A DNA stretch of 64,000 nucleotides from positions 1-64,000 of the forward strand of contig NZ_FMXE01000027.1 of NCBI RefSeq assembly GCF_900103735.1, read 5' to 3'. Every line of letters starts with the position of its first letter. Position 1 is the first letter of the stretch. The notes beneath the pieces are model-generated. The model did not search any database. It was given only the letters and a program-made list of their open reading frames with translations, and was not told where the DNA came from. Below, in pieces: positions 17,935-26,906 of this stretch. This DNA is from Algoriphagus alkaliphilus. GTDB taxonomy: Bacteria > Bacteroidota > Bacteroidia > Cytophagales > Cyclobacteriaceae. The position numbers and the translations under genes are program-made.

Positions 17935-20235
17935 TTAAAGATTTCTTGATTTCAATCTCAAACTATTCAACACCACCGAAACCGAACTAAACGCCATCGC
18001 CGCACCGGCGATCATCGGATCGAGCAGGAATCCGTTGATCGGAAAAAGTACTCCGGCAGCAATCGGAATTCCGATCAGGTTGTAGATAAAAGCCCAAAAG
18101 AGGTTTTGTTTGATTCCATTGACAGTCAAATGCGACAATCGGAAGGCTTGCGGAATTTTCTCCAAATCGGAAGTAATCAAGGTGATTTTGGCAACGTCCA
18201 TGGCTATATCCGAGCCGTGGCCCATAGCAATGCTCACGTCCGCCTGCGCCAAAGCCTCTGAGTCGTTGATTCCGTCACCAACCATGGCCACGATCTTTCC
18301 TTTTTCCTGCAGATTTTTTACAAACTGGGATTTGTCGGATGGCATCACCTCTGCCCGAAAGTCGCGAATTCCCACTTCATGAGCCACGGCAGTTGCAGTT
18401 TGGCGATTGTCGCCGGTAAGCATAAAAACTTCAATACCCGAGTTCTGGAGCTTTAGAATGGCAGATTTTGAACTCGCCTTGATCTGATCTCGGATTCCCA
18501 AAATTGCCAAGGATTGCTTTTCATCGGCAAACCAAATCACGGTTTGAGCTTCCTTGCTCCATTCTTTTGCTCTTGACTCCAGTTCGGGAGTAATTGCTAT
18601 CCGGTTTTCTTTCAACAGATTCTCATTGCCTACGAAATAGGATTTTCCTTCAAAATTGCCTTTGACGCCCCTTCCGGTGACACTCTGAAAATCCTCAATA
18701 TTCACTCCTTCGATTTCTTTTTCTTTGAGGTATTTGACCACCGCTTCGGCAAGGGGATGTTCGGATTTGGATTCCAATGAGTGAAGGATAGATTTTTGGT
18801 CTACGGTCCACTGTCGACTGTCCACCGCTGCCTCGTATTCAACAGGGTGTGACTGTAGTCCGTCGTCTGTGGACTGTTGACTTCCAACTGAGTCTGCCCA
18901 CTGCATGCTGACCACTGTCGGTTTTCCTTCAGTAATCGTTCCTGTTTTATCCAAAATCAGGGCATTTACCCGATGTCCAAGCTCAAGACTTTCTGCATCG
19001 CGAATCAGTATTTGGTTTTCGGCTCCTTTGCCTACACCCACCATGATGGCAGTTGGCGTGGCCAATCCCAAGGCACAGGGACAGGCGATGACTAAGACAG
19101 AAACTGAAGCGAGAAGCGCATGAGAAAAGGCATTTTCACTGCCTACAACCATCCAAACTCCAAATGTCAACAGGGCAATCAGGATCACTATCGGAACAAA
19201 GATACCGGAAATTTTATCTACCAACTTTTGGACGGGTGCTTTACTGCCTTGAGCTTCCTGCACGCGTTTTATGATCTGAGAGAGCAGGGTAGAGGCCCCC
19301 ACTTTTACTGCCTCGATCTGCAAGCTGCCTTTTTGGTTGATTGTTCCGGCAAAGACTTCGGCACTGACTAATTTTTCTATCGGCACAGGTTCACCGCTAA
19401 TCATACTTTCGTCAATGAATGAACTTCCTTCAAGGACCTTACCGTCAACAGGTATTTTTTCTCCGGGCTTGATCAGGATACGATCACCTAAAGCCACCTC
19501 TTCGATCTTGATTTCCTGGGGCTTTCCCTCACGGATTAGTGTGAGTGTTTTAGGCTGAAGTCCCATGAGTTTTCTCAGCGCGGTTCCGGTACTGGATTTA
19601 GCTCGCTCCTCCAATACCTTTCCGAAGGAAATGAAGACAATAATCACTGTCGCAGCTTCATAATATACATGCGGATGAATGCCCCGAATGTGCCAAAACT
19701 CAGGGAAAATCGTGTTGAATGCGGAGAAAATAAAGGCGATTCCCGTACTCAAGGCTACGAGTGTGTCCATGTTAGCTTTGCGATGCTTAGCTTGCTTCCA
19801 AGCATTCGTGTAGAAGTGGCTTCCAAAATAAAAGAGAACAGGAATCGAAAGCACCAAACTGATCCATCTACCGGGTTCCCAATCCATGAAGAACATCCCC
19901 AAAATAAAGACAGGAAAGGCCAAAAGTGCCGCGCCAATGGTTTGCTTTTTTACGGCTTCATATTTCTTTTCCTCCTCCTCCTTTACTGATTCACTTACTT
20001 CCTTGTCACTGATGATCAATCCATAGCCAATATCTTCTAATGCCTTATTCAGTGTATCGGGATTGGTCGAGTCGTCAAATTCAACTTGTACCGTGTTGGT
20101 AGCGAAGTTGACTGAGGCGGATTTTACGCCATCGGTATGTTGCAGGATGGTCTCGACGCTGGAGGCGCAAGCTGCGCAGGTCATACCCGTGACGGGGAAG
20201 GTTTGCTTTTGAATTTGTGCTTCTGAGATTTCCAT
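17935..20235 (-). CDS. copA: Copper-exporting P1B-type ATPase
   Basis: Inner-membrane pump that exports Cu(I), 766 residues. Order seen: one N-terminal HMA domain (GMTCAAC, Cys20 and Cys23), paired transmembrane helices, the actuator loop, the metal-site CPC in ACPCALGLATP (about 383), the phosphorylation motif DKTGT (about 427), the HP motif in SEHPLAEAV and the hinge GDGINDSEALAQ (about 651). Between DKTGT and the HP motif, residues about 445-482 are an unusual low-similarity insert encoded by a dispersed repeat (18795-18900). It precedes the CopZ-like gene; the HMA-AraC regulator gene lies 125 bases upstream. Confidence 0.96.
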   Translation of the reverse strand: MEISEAQIQKQTFPVTGMTCAACASSVETILQHTDGVKSASVNFATNTVQVEFDDSTNPDTLNKALEDIGYGLIISDKEVSESVKEEEEKKYEAVKKQTIGAALLAFPVFILGMFFMDWEPGRWISLVLSIPVLFYFGSHFYTNAWKQAKHRKANMDTLVALSTGIAFIFSAFNTIFPEFWHIRGIHPHVYYEAATVIIVFISFGKVLEERAKSSTGTALRKLMGLQPKTLTLIREGKPQEIKIEEVALGDRILIKPGEKIPVDGKVLEGSSFIDESMISGEPVPIEKLVSAEVFAGTINQKGSLQIEAVKVGASTLLSQIIKRVQEAQGSKAPVQKLVDKISGIFVPIVILIALLTFGVWMVVGSENAFSHALLASVSVLVIACPCALGLATPTAIMVGVGKGAENQILIRDAESLELGHRVNALILDKTGTITEGKPTVVSMQWADSVGSQQSTDDGLQSHPVEYEAAVDSRQWTVDQKSILHSLESKSEHPLAEAVVKYLKEKEIEGVNIEDFQSVTGRGVKGNFEGKSYFVGNENLLKENRIAITPELESRAKEWSKEAQTVIWFADEKQSLAILGIRDQIKASSKSAILKLQNSGIEVFMLTGDNRQTATAVAHEVGIRDFRAEVMPSDKSQFVKNLQEKGKIVAMVGDGINDSEALAQADVSIAMGHGSDIAMDVAKITLITSDLEKIPQAFRLSHLTVNGIKQNLFWAFIYNLIGIPIAAGVLFPINGFLLDPMIAGAAMAFSSVSVVLNSLRLKSRNL
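18795..18900. repeat. Dispersed GTCCACNGTCGAC-type repeat inserted in frame within copA
   Basis: The stretch contains GGTCCACTGTCGACTGTCC near 18805 and CGTCGTCTGTGGACTGTTGAC near 18861, the same motif family as the intergenic copy at about 26648-26675. Within copA it keeps the frame open and encodes roughly residues 445-482, between conserved blocks of the nucleotide-binding domain. Confidence 0.65.
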
Positions 20236-20237
20236 GC

Positions 20238-20284
20238 TACAAAGTACGGCAGGATAAGCAGCAAGACTATTACAAAGTTTTGTA
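20238..20284 (-). promoter_or_regulatory. Candidate operator upstream of copA
   Basis: TACAAAGTTTTGTA at 20271-20284 is a perfect palindrome (TACAAA-GT-TTTGTA), and its half TACAAAGTA recurs at 20238-20246, 33 bases (about three helical turns) nearer the copA start. The adjacent HMA-AraC protein is the natural candidate to bind there. Function is inferred from position and symmetry only. Confidence 0.4.
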
Positions 20285-20360
20285 GGAGATTTATAAAATT
20301 TTGATGGATGCGAAGGTAAAAAGGAATGGAAGTAGGGGAGTTTGGAATCCGGGTTTGAGG

Positions 20361-20921
20361 TTATACCTGATCCAGGCTGGTTCTTTTGCCTGAATGGTTA
20401 CGCTTGAATTCCGAAGGGGTCATTCCCGTTTCTTTTTTGAATTGGGCGGAGAGGTAGGCTACGCTACTGTAGCCCAACTTGGAAGCGATTTCGCTGAGAT
20501 TGAGTTGATCGTAAAAAAGTAACTCTTTTACCCGTTCGATTTTCTGTCGGGTGATATACCGCTCAATGGTGACTCCCTCCACCTGAGAAAAAAGTCTACT
20601 TAAGGAAGTGTATTCATGATCCAGTTTTTCTGCTAAAAATGTCGAAAAATTTTCACCCAAACTTTTATCTGCATGATGGATTTGTTCGATCAGCTGTGAT
20701 TTGATTTGAGAGATCAAAGCGGAATTTTTTGACTCCAGAATTTCAAATCCTTTAGCATCAATTGAGGCGGAAAGACGTGTTTTTTTATCGGTGGAAAGTG
20801 GGGACTTCAGTTTAACTTTGCCGAGGACAATGGATTCATAGGGAATATCCAACAGGTCAAGGGACTGCTTCACCGCTTCAATACAGCGCGGGCAAACCAT
20901 ATTTTTAATCAGAATTTCCAT
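20361..20921 (-). CDS. HMA-AraC fusion transcriptional regulator (putative copper sensor)
   Basis: A 186-residue protein joining an N-terminal HMA-like fold with the metal-binding loop CPRC (Cys10, Cys13) to a C-terminal AraC-type DNA-binding domain (about 85-180; IERVKELLFYDQLNLSEIASKLGYSSVAYLSAQFKKETGMTP contains both helix-turn-helix units). Its place directly upstream of copA and the chaperone gene suggests it senses Cu(I) and controls them; this is inference. AraC proteins with a metallochaperone-like sensor are known from Bacteroidota annotation but are little studied. It begins 29 bases after the antiporter stop and could share that transcript. Confidence 0.85.
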   Translation of the reverse strand: MEILIKNMVCPRCIEAVKQSLDLLDIPYESIVLGKVKLKSPLSTDKKTRLSASIDAKGFEILESKNSALISQIKSQLIEQIHHADKSLGENFSTFLAEKLDHEYTSLSRLFSQVEGVTIERYITRQKIERVKELLFYDQLNLSEIASKLGYSSVAYLSAQFKKETGMTPSEFKRNHSGKRTSLDQV

Positions 20922-20950
20922 AACAAGTCTTTTTTTTAAAAAACCGAGTT

Positions 20951-23128
20951 TTACTTATTCCCGAAAAGCTTGGAAACTGTTGTTTTAAAGTTGGCATAAT
21001 GCTCAGCGGGAGTTTGAAAAGGTGTGAAAATAGCCTCTGCATGGGAGGGAATCTCCTGATCAAAACCCGCCTGCATGGGATAGATCAGGATGTAATTAAT
21101 TGTTTGATAGTATTTATTAAGGTATTTGGGAACCTTCTTCATGATGGGGTCATAAGAAAGCCCATTTTTCCTGCTTAAAACCACAATTAAAGCATCGTTG
21201 GTTTTAAAATCCCTTGAGATTATCAGGAAATCTTCCCAATCTTCAAATGGAACATAGTCCACAGGAAGATCCTGTCTCTTCTGAACTTGCCTGATGTAGC
21301 CAATAGTTTCTCCGGAAGCATAAAAAACAAGTTTGGCACCTGTATTCGATCCGATGTTCCAAATTCTCAGAAGCCAGAAAACAAACCCCATTTCCTTTTC
21401 AGCATTGGGAGGAAGCACAACCAGGTATTTGTTGACGGTATTGAGTGGTTGGAAATTTTTATAAATGAATGTAGTGATGTTACAGTTTTTGAGTATTCCT
21501 TCTGTGAGTTGACCCAGAAATGATCCCGATAAGTCCCGCTGATTGTGAAGTCCCAGAATCATATCCGTTGCTTTGTTTTCTTTGACTACGCTGGTGATCC
21601 CGTTGATGATATCGGAATCGTAGCGGATCAGTTCGGTGAGAATATTGTCTGTGCCGGCTGCAATTACAGAGGCTTTTTCCAGCAATTTTTTCGCTGCTTT
21701 TTCTTTGGATTCATCCTTGGCATTAGAGGGGACAATGTTCAGGGCAAGCAGGGAATTTTTTGATTTTTTTTGTTTGATAGTGATTCCTAAGTTGATCAAT
21801 TCCTCCATATTCTCAGGATAATTGATCGGAATGAGGATTTTTTCCTGACGGGCTTCGGTATCCTCTTCTTCATTATTCTCCTCCTCTTCAATTGCCAAAG
21901 CGATGGCACCTTTTTGGGCAACAAACGAAGCCATAGTGCAGGTTACCAAAATCATGAGGATGGTTCCGTTTAAGACACTTTCACCCAACAATCTGATGGG
22001 TTGGCCATCCGGGCTTTCACCAAGAATGATATTGTAGCCTACCAAAACAGCCGCTAGGGTGGCAGCCGCTTGGGCATTGCTCAATCCGAATATTACATTG
22101 CGTTGGGCAACCGAAAAATTGAAGGCTTTTTGAGTCAAAAAAGCAGCTAAGAATTTTGCCAAAGTAGCGACAACAGTCATGATCAATGCCACTGTGATGG
22201 TCTCCCATCCAATGAAAAAGACTCTATAGTCAATCAACATGCCTACACCGATCAGGAAAAATGGAATGAACAGGGCATTTCCTACAAATTCGATCCGGTT
22301 CATCAGTGCGGAAGTATGAGGAATCAGGCGATTGAGTGCAAGTCCCGCGAGGAAGGCTCCGATAATGGCTTCAATTCCCGCTGCCTCGGCAAGGAAGGCA
22401 GCTAAAAAGACCATACCCAAGACAAAGATATACTGGGAAATGCTGTCGGAATTTTTGGTGAAAAACCATCTTCCCAAAATGGGAAAAACAAACCAGACCA
22501 CTGAAGCGAAAATGCTAAACAATACAATCAGTCGAATCCAAAATTCTGAGTTTATTTCGCCTTTAGTCATGCCAACAATCACTGCCAATACCAAAAGGGC
22601 CAGGGTATCAGTGATCATCGTTCCTCCCACAGTAATATTTACTGCTTTGTTTTTGGTAACTCCCAACTTACTGATAATCGGGTAGGCAATCAATGTGTGC
22701 GAGGCAAACATACTGGCGAGAAGAACCGAGGTATTCAAAGGGAAATTCAAAACATAAAGACCTGCCAATGTTCCCAAAGTCATGGGTATCAAAAATGTCA
22801 GCATCCCGAAAATCAAACTCTTTTTGCTGTTTTTTTTGAAATCGGCCAAATCGATTTCAAGACCTGCCAAGAACATTATATACAGCAAGCCTACAGTTCC
22901 AAACAACACCACACTGCTGTCTCTTTCCAAGAGATTTATTCCGTTGGGTCCAATGACCGCTCCGGCAATGATCAATCCGATGAGTTGAGGGATTTTAAAT
23001 TTATTGAGGATAATCGGGGCAAAAAGGATGATAAAAAGAATGGAAGAAAAAATCAGCACCGGATTCCCCCAGGGTAATGAAAAGTTCAAATCGGCTAGGA
23101 GTACAAAAGAATAGGTCATGGTAAACAT
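20951..23128 (-). CDS. CPA2-family cation:proton antiporter with C-terminal USP-like domain
   Basis: A 725-residue integral membrane transporter. Residues 1 to about 410 hold the hydrophobic helices of a monovalent cation/proton antiporter (CPA2, KefB/NhaS-like), with QLIGLIIAGAVIGPNGINLL near the N-terminus and FLAEAAGIEAIIGAFLAGLALN in the centre. An acidic linker (EEEENNEEEDTEARQ) leads to a cytosolic region (about 430-725) with universal-stress-protein-like strands. Ion specificity (Na+ or K+) cannot be decided. It lies upstream of the HMA-AraC gene with a 29-base gap. Confidence 0.9.
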   Translation of the reverse strand: MFTMTYSFVLLADLNFSLPWGNPVLIFSSILFIILFAPIILNKFKIPQLIGLIIAGAVIGPNGINLLERDSSVVLFGTVGLLYIMFLAGLEIDLADFKKNSKKSLIFGMLTFLIPMTLGTLAGLYVLNFPLNTSVLLASMFASHTLIAYPIISKLGVTKNKAVNITVGGTMITDTLALLVLAVIVGMTKGEINSEFWIRLIVLFSIFASVVWFVFPILGRWFFTKNSDSISQYIFVLGMVFLAAFLAEAAGIEAIIGAFLAGLALNRLIPHTSALMNRIEFVGNALFIPFFLIGVGMLIDYRVFFIGWETITVALIMTVVATLAKFLAAFLTQKAFNFSVAQRNVIFGLSNAQAAATLAAVLVGYNIILGESPDGQPIRLLGESVLNGTILMILVTCTMASFVAQKGAIALAIEEEENNEEEDTEARQEKILIPINYPENMEELINLGITIKQKKSKNSLLALNIVPSNAKDESKEKAAKKLLEKASVIAAGTDNILTELIRYDSDIINGITSVVKENKATDMILGLHNQRDLSGSFLGQLTEGILKNCNITTFIYKNFQPLNTVNKYLVVLPPNAEKEMGFVFWLLRIWNIGSNTGAKLVFYASGETIGYIRQVQKRQDLPVDYVPFEDWEDFLIISRDFKTNDALIVVLSRKNGLSYDPIMKKVPKYLNKYYQTINYILIYPMQAGFDQEIPSHAEAIFTPFQTPAEHYANFKTTVSKLFGNK

Positions 23129-23718
23129 TTTTCCAGATACTAAGCTAGGTTGTTACGCGTTTCCTTTTGTAAAATGTCACAGGATCTTTTAATATTTTGT
23201 ATTCACTCATGAAAAACTTACAAAGTTCAAGCTCAAATTTTAGGATATATTTTAAGAAAAAAACTTTTGATAGAATAGACTCCAGCCTAATTTAAGCCTC
23301 ATTGACCTGCGAGAATAGACTGTTTCAGATACTACAATCCTGATCCGCTATTTTGGCTTAAACTGTAAATAAGCTCCCCTCTAAAATTTGAATACTCGGA
23401 TGGCTTTGCCTAATGACAGGGGGTTTGACTTGGCAAAAAACACAAAATGAGATTTTTATAATTGAATATCAGTAAATTATGTAGTTGTATTAAAAATACT
23501 ATTAAAAAATCGTACCATAATTCAGTTTCAATCGTATCAAGAATTAATCAAAAAAAGCTAAAAACTTTCTTTTTGATTGATTTTGGTTTAATGAAAAACA
23601 AAGATCCGGGTTGATGGCCCGGATTTTTGTTTTTGGAGCAAATGAACCAATCCTAGGCGACCACCTGCTTCAGCCTTAATTTATTCATCAATTAGGATGG
23701 TAGACTTTTAGACCCAAA
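23129..23718. other. Intergenic stretch, no protein gene
   Basis: About 590 AT-rich bases between the antiporter start and the end of madM. It should contain the antiporter promoter (minus strand). Its only marked structures are two hairpins at 23546-23578 and 23604-23632, listed separately as a possible small RNA. Confidence 0.6.
23450..23632 (+). ncRNA. Possible small RNA ending in a strong terminator
   Basis: AATCAAAAA/TTTTTGATT (23546-23578) and ATCCGGG/CCCGGAT (23604-23624) are two perfect stems; the second is followed by TTTTTGTTTTT on the plus strand. No plus-strand gene lies upstream for this terminator to serve, so a short untranslated RNA is possible. The 5' end is a guess. The alternative is that the hairpin works on the minus strand as the madM terminator. 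Confidence 0.3.
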
Positions 23719-24477
23719 TTAAAAGATCCAGTCTAGCATAAGGAAAAACAGTGAAGGGCATACCAAGCATCCTAAACCCGTGTAAAAAGTAGCTGTGACG
23801 GCACCATAGGGAACTAATTTAGGATCTGTCGCTGCCAACCCTGCTGCCACTCCGCTGGAAGTGCCCATGATTCCCCCAAATGCCATGGCAGCAGAAGGAT
23901 TGCTAAGACCTATTTTTGAGGCTAAAATTGGGGTGAAAATGGTGACCGCGATCGTTTTGACCACACCTGTTCCGATGCTGAGGGCAATTACTTCAGAACT
24001 GGCCCCAAGCGCACCACCCGTGACAGGTCCGACTATATAAGTGCAGGCACCTGCCCCGATGGTGCAAAGGCTTACCGCATCCCGATAACCCCATGCCCAA
24101 GCCATGGCCACTCCGGCCACAAAAAACACCAGTATACCTAAAAGGAGCGAAATCAAGCCAAGTAAGCCGCTTTTTCGAATCAACAGAAAACTTGCGCCCA
24201 CAGCTGTCGCGACGATGGCGAAGTCCCGAAACATGGATCCCCCCAGCAATGCCAAACCTTTAAAGAGACCCAAATCTGCCAGCCCATTTTCTCCTTTTCC
24301 GATGACGCCACCCAAATAACCAAAAGCCAAGGCGAGAAAAATGGCGATGGCCGAACCAGGAACTCTGGAGTTAAGGATTTTTTTGGAAAAAAGGTCAGTC
24401 AGCCAGGTGAGCAATCCCACCAGTAAAAACGCAACAACTAGCCCGTTTTTGTCAATTACTTTTATCAATTCCTCCAT
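23719..24477 (-). CDS. madM: Malonate transporter subunit MadM
   Basis: Large subunit of the two-component MadLM malonate:Na+ symporter in the inner membrane. The 252-residue protein is almost wholly hydrophobic, with family segments LTWLTDLFSKKILNSRVPGSAIAIF near the N-terminus and AAMAFGGIMGTSSGVAAGLAATDPKLVPYGAV near the C-terminus. It starts one base after the madL stop, so the two are translated together. With the upstream acyl-CoA ligase gene it forms a three-gene set for malonate uptake and use. Confidence 0.92.
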   Translation of the reverse strand: MEELIKVIDKNGLVVAFLLVGLLTWLTDLFSKKILNSRVPGSAIAIFLALAFGYLGGVIGKGENGLADLGLFKGLALLGGSMFRDFAIVATAVGASFLLIRKSGLLGLISLLLGILVFFVAGVAMAWAWGYRDAVSLCTIGAGACTYIVGPVTGGALGASSEVIALSIGTGVVKTIAVTIFTPILASKIGLSNPSAAMAFGGIMGTSSGVAAGLAATDPKLVPYGAVTATFYTGLGCLVCPSLFFLMLDWIF

Positions 24478-24478
24478 T

Positions 24479-24835
24479 TCAGGTGGTTTTGAAGGATTTC
24501 ATCATAAAATAGAAAACAGCAAAAGCGATAATCACGGGGACAATTCCTGCAAAAATGGCCAAGGTACCTGAAGAAATGGCTGATTTGACATTTAGGCTTG
24601 CAGCCATCGCAATCACCACCGGTATGTAGAGCTTATTCCAAAATTCGATACCAAATTCCAATTCACTTTTCCACCAGCCCCTACGGGAGAAGTATTCTTT
24701 GGACAGGATCAGGAAAATCATGGCAAATCCGACTCCACCCACATTTGCGTGGATACCAAGCCATGAACCCAACAGTTCCCCGGTCCACATGCCGAGAATA
24801 AATGAAATTGAAAGAAATGCGAGGCCTTTGATCAC
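24479..24835 (-). CDS. madL: Malonate transporter subunit MadL
   Basis: Small subunit of the MadLM malonate transporter: 118 residues with about four membrane helices and the family stretch GELLGSWLGIHANVGGVGFAM (about 18-38). It lies 86 bases after the acyl-CoA ligase stop and next to madM, all on the minus strand. No malonate decarboxylase genes are nearby, so imported malonate is probably activated by the ligase instead. Confidence 0.92.
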   Translation of the reverse strand: MIKGLAFLSISFILGMWTGELLGSWLGIHANVGGVGFAMIFLILSKEYFSRRGWWKSELEFGIEFWNKLYIPVVIAMAASLNVKSAISSGTLAIFAGIVPVIIAFAVFYFMMKSFKTT

Positions 24836-24921
24836 GGCAGGAGGGTTTGGGTCGTGAGAATTGAATTTGGCAATAAAATTTGGTAGATGGATTTAATCTA
24901 AGGTTTATTGACTTCAAGTAT

Positions 24922-26403
24922 TTAATTGAAGAGTATTTTCAAGTCATTCTTTACCACTTTCCCCATGGCATTTCTCGGCAGCTCGGTTAGAAAAATGTAT
25001 TTTCTGGGTGTTTTATAGGCGGGCATTCGTTCCCTAATCCATGCATTCAATTCTTTTAAGTCAAGTTTTTCAGTTGAAATAATTGCCGCGGCGACCAATT
25101 CACCCCATTCTTCGTCCAGGAGTCCAACTACGCCGCAATCATCGATTTCGGGATGTTTACGAAGGATTTCTTCAATTTCAAGGGCTGAGATTTTATACCC
25201 GCCGGACTTGATAATATCGACAGAATCTCTTCCCAGAATTCTGATGTAGCCATTTTCCACAGTTGCAATATCTCCTGTCATAAACCAGCCATCCGACGTA
25301 AATGCTTTACGGGTAGCTTTCTCCTTTCCCCAATATTCCCTGAAAACAGAAGGGCCCTTTACCTGTATTTCTCCAGGTTCTCCTTCCGGTACGTTCTTTT
25401 GATTTTCATCGACAATCCGGATTTTGACACCCGGAAGAGCTTGCCCTATATAACCAGCCCTTCGCTCTCCTTCATAGGGATTACTGATTGCCATCCCTAT
25501 TTCAGTCATTCCATAGCGTTCCAGTAGGTAGTGTCCGGATAGTTGCTGCCACTTTTCCATCACCGATACAGGAAGTGCTGCCGAGCCCGATACCATCAAT
25601 CTCATTTTCTTCAAGCAATAGGAAATTTCAGCCAGTCTCCTTTCTGACTCTGATTCAAACCGTGTAATCAACTTGAAATAGATAGTAGGTACCGCCATAA
25701 ATACCGTCACTTTTCCTTCTAAAAATATTTCAAAAACCTGCTTAGCATCAAAAGGATAAACAAACTGAACAGTAGCACCTGCCCAAAGTGAACAGGAAAC
25801 CACATTGATAATCCCGTGGACATGATGCAGTGGAAGAAGACAAAGTGTATAGTCCTGAGAGGTCCACTTCCATGCCTCAATCAGCGTAATGACTTGAGCT
25901 TCTATCGCAGCATGTGTAGTCAAAACTCCCTTAGGCAAACTTGTGGTGCCTGAGGTATATAAGATCATTGCTCCCCGGTGTGAAGCGATGCTTGGTAAGT
26001 TGATACTTGTTTGATTTGGAATTCCATCAGCTAGACGAATAAATTGCTTTGATTGGTCCTCAGCATACGTCTGTAAAAGCTGCTCATATTCCGGTCCCAC
26101 CAGAATCAACTCGGCCTCAGTATCCTCAATGACATATTGAAGTGAGGGGAAAGGATAGGTAATGCAAAGTGGAACGGCAATACCTCCTGCCATCCAAATT
26201 CCCCATTGAACCGCTACATAGTCCAGACCCGGAGAAACCATATAGGCAACGCGAGCCTCCTTCAAATCTTCCTTATCCTGAAGTAAGAAGGAAGCAAGGC
26301 TTCTGGTTTTTTCGATCAGTTGTTGATAGGAATAAGAACCGGTATGGTCAACAATGGCAATTTTTGAGGGATTTTGGTAAGCTTGGTGAAAAAGAGCGTC
26401 CAT
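24922..26403 (-). CDS. AMP-forming acyl-CoA ligase, probable malonyl-CoA synthetase
   Basis: A 493-residue member of the acyl-adenylate/acyl-CoA synthetase family, cytosolic. The ATP-binding motif is LYTSGTTSLPKG (about 146-157), followed by RYGMTEIGMA, the hinge TGDIATVENGYIRILGRDSVDIIKSGGYKISALEIE, and the catalytic Lys region PRNAMGKVVKNDL near the end. The size and hinge sequence resemble the MatB/ACSF3 malonyl-CoA synthetases, and the gene directly precedes madL and madM. The set would import malonate and convert it to malonyl-CoA for fatty acid synthesis. Specificity is inferred from context. Confidence 0.82.
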   Translation of the reverse strand: MDALFHQAYQNPSKIAIVDHTGSYSYQQLIEKTRSLASFLLQDKEDLKEARVAYMVSPGLDYVAVQWGIWMAGGIAVPLCITYPFPSLQYVIEDTEAELILVGPEYEQLLQTYAEDQSKQFIRLADGIPNQTSINLPSIASHRGAMILYTSGTTSLPKGVLTTHAAIEAQVITLIEAWKWTSQDYTLCLLPLHHVHGIINVVSCSLWAGATVQFVYPFDAKQVFEIFLEGKVTVFMAVPTIYFKLITRFESESERRLAEISYCLKKMRLMVSGSAALPVSVMEKWQQLSGHYLLERYGMTEIGMAISNPYEGERRAGYIGQALPGVKIRIVDENQKNVPEGEPGEIQVKGPSVFREYWGKEKATRKAFTSDGWFMTGDIATVENGYIRILGRDSVDIIKSGGYKISALEIEEILRKHPEIDDCGVVGLLDEEWGELVAAAIISTEKLDLKELNAWIRERMPAYKTPRKYIFLTELPRNAMGKVVKNDLKILFN

Positions 26404-26544
26404 GTAAAGCAGCTATCAGTTATGGGTATTCCGTAAAGCTAAAGATTTATCCTTTTCGCCTGGAATTGAATTTATGAGTATTGGCTTTTCATCCTGTAAT
26501 TCCAGAGGTAAAGGTGAACCACCCCTTGGAACAAGACCAATGAG

Positions 26545-26585
26545 TGGAAAAAAAAGCTGTCTCATAGATATCGACAGCTTTTGTT
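26545..26585 (-). terminator. Terminator downstream of pgl
   Basis: GCTGTC (26556-26561) pairs with GACAGC (26573-26578); on the minus strand it is followed by eight T. It closes the pgl side of the intergenic region, beyond the two MITE-like repeats, and isolates the acyl-CoA ligase gene. Confidence 0.75.
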
Positions 26586-26602
26586 TATTAATTAACATGA
26601 TT

Positions 26603-26739
26603 ATCCGCAATTCTGCCAGTAAGAAAAAATGAGCCAGGAAGATGGCGGATAATCGTCCACAGACGACAGTCAACTGTCCACGGCTCGTTTTTTGGAACTT
26701 CAAAACTTAATTTATTTGGCTACTGGTAGGAATGCGGAT
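26603..26739. repeat. MITE-like element, copy 1
   Basis: A 137-base element with terminal inverted repeats ATCCGCAATTCTGCCAGTAA and its partner ending GCTACTGGTAGGAATGCGGA. No coding capacity. Its interior carries the dispersed GTCCACAGACGACAGTCAAC motif also found inside copA. An open frame across it (26416-26703, minus) is not a gene. Confidence 0.65.
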
Positions 26740-26762
26740 CTACAGATTAATTAAAATGTATG

Positions 26763-26901
26763 TACAGGACATTGCCAGTAGCTTTTGAATAGACTTTAAA
26801 TTACCTAAAAACACCAAAAGTTAGGGCTCTTCGGACATCGGACACCCGACATCCGGTCCAAATGAGTTATGAAATTAGCTTACTGGCAGAATAGCGTATA
26901 A
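26763..26901. repeat. MITE-like element, copy 2
   Basis: Ends TACAGGACATTGCCAGTAGC (left, plus strand) and, on the minus strand, ATACGCTATTCTGCCAGTAA. The latter matches the end of copy 1 at most positions. The interior closely matches copy 3 at 31170-31302 in the opposite orientation, including ACCGGATGTCGGGTGTCCGA. Confidence 0.7.
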
Positions 26902-26906
26902 TCATA

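Noticed and set aside
23385-23410. ATACTCGGATGG resembling the IS right-end sequence at about 1330
   Set aside because: Only about ten bases agree and there is no transposase remnant nearby, so a solo IS end is not supported.
26416-26703. Minus-strand open frame of 95 codons
   Set aside because: It runs through a terminator hairpin and MITE copy 1 and shows no protein-like features.
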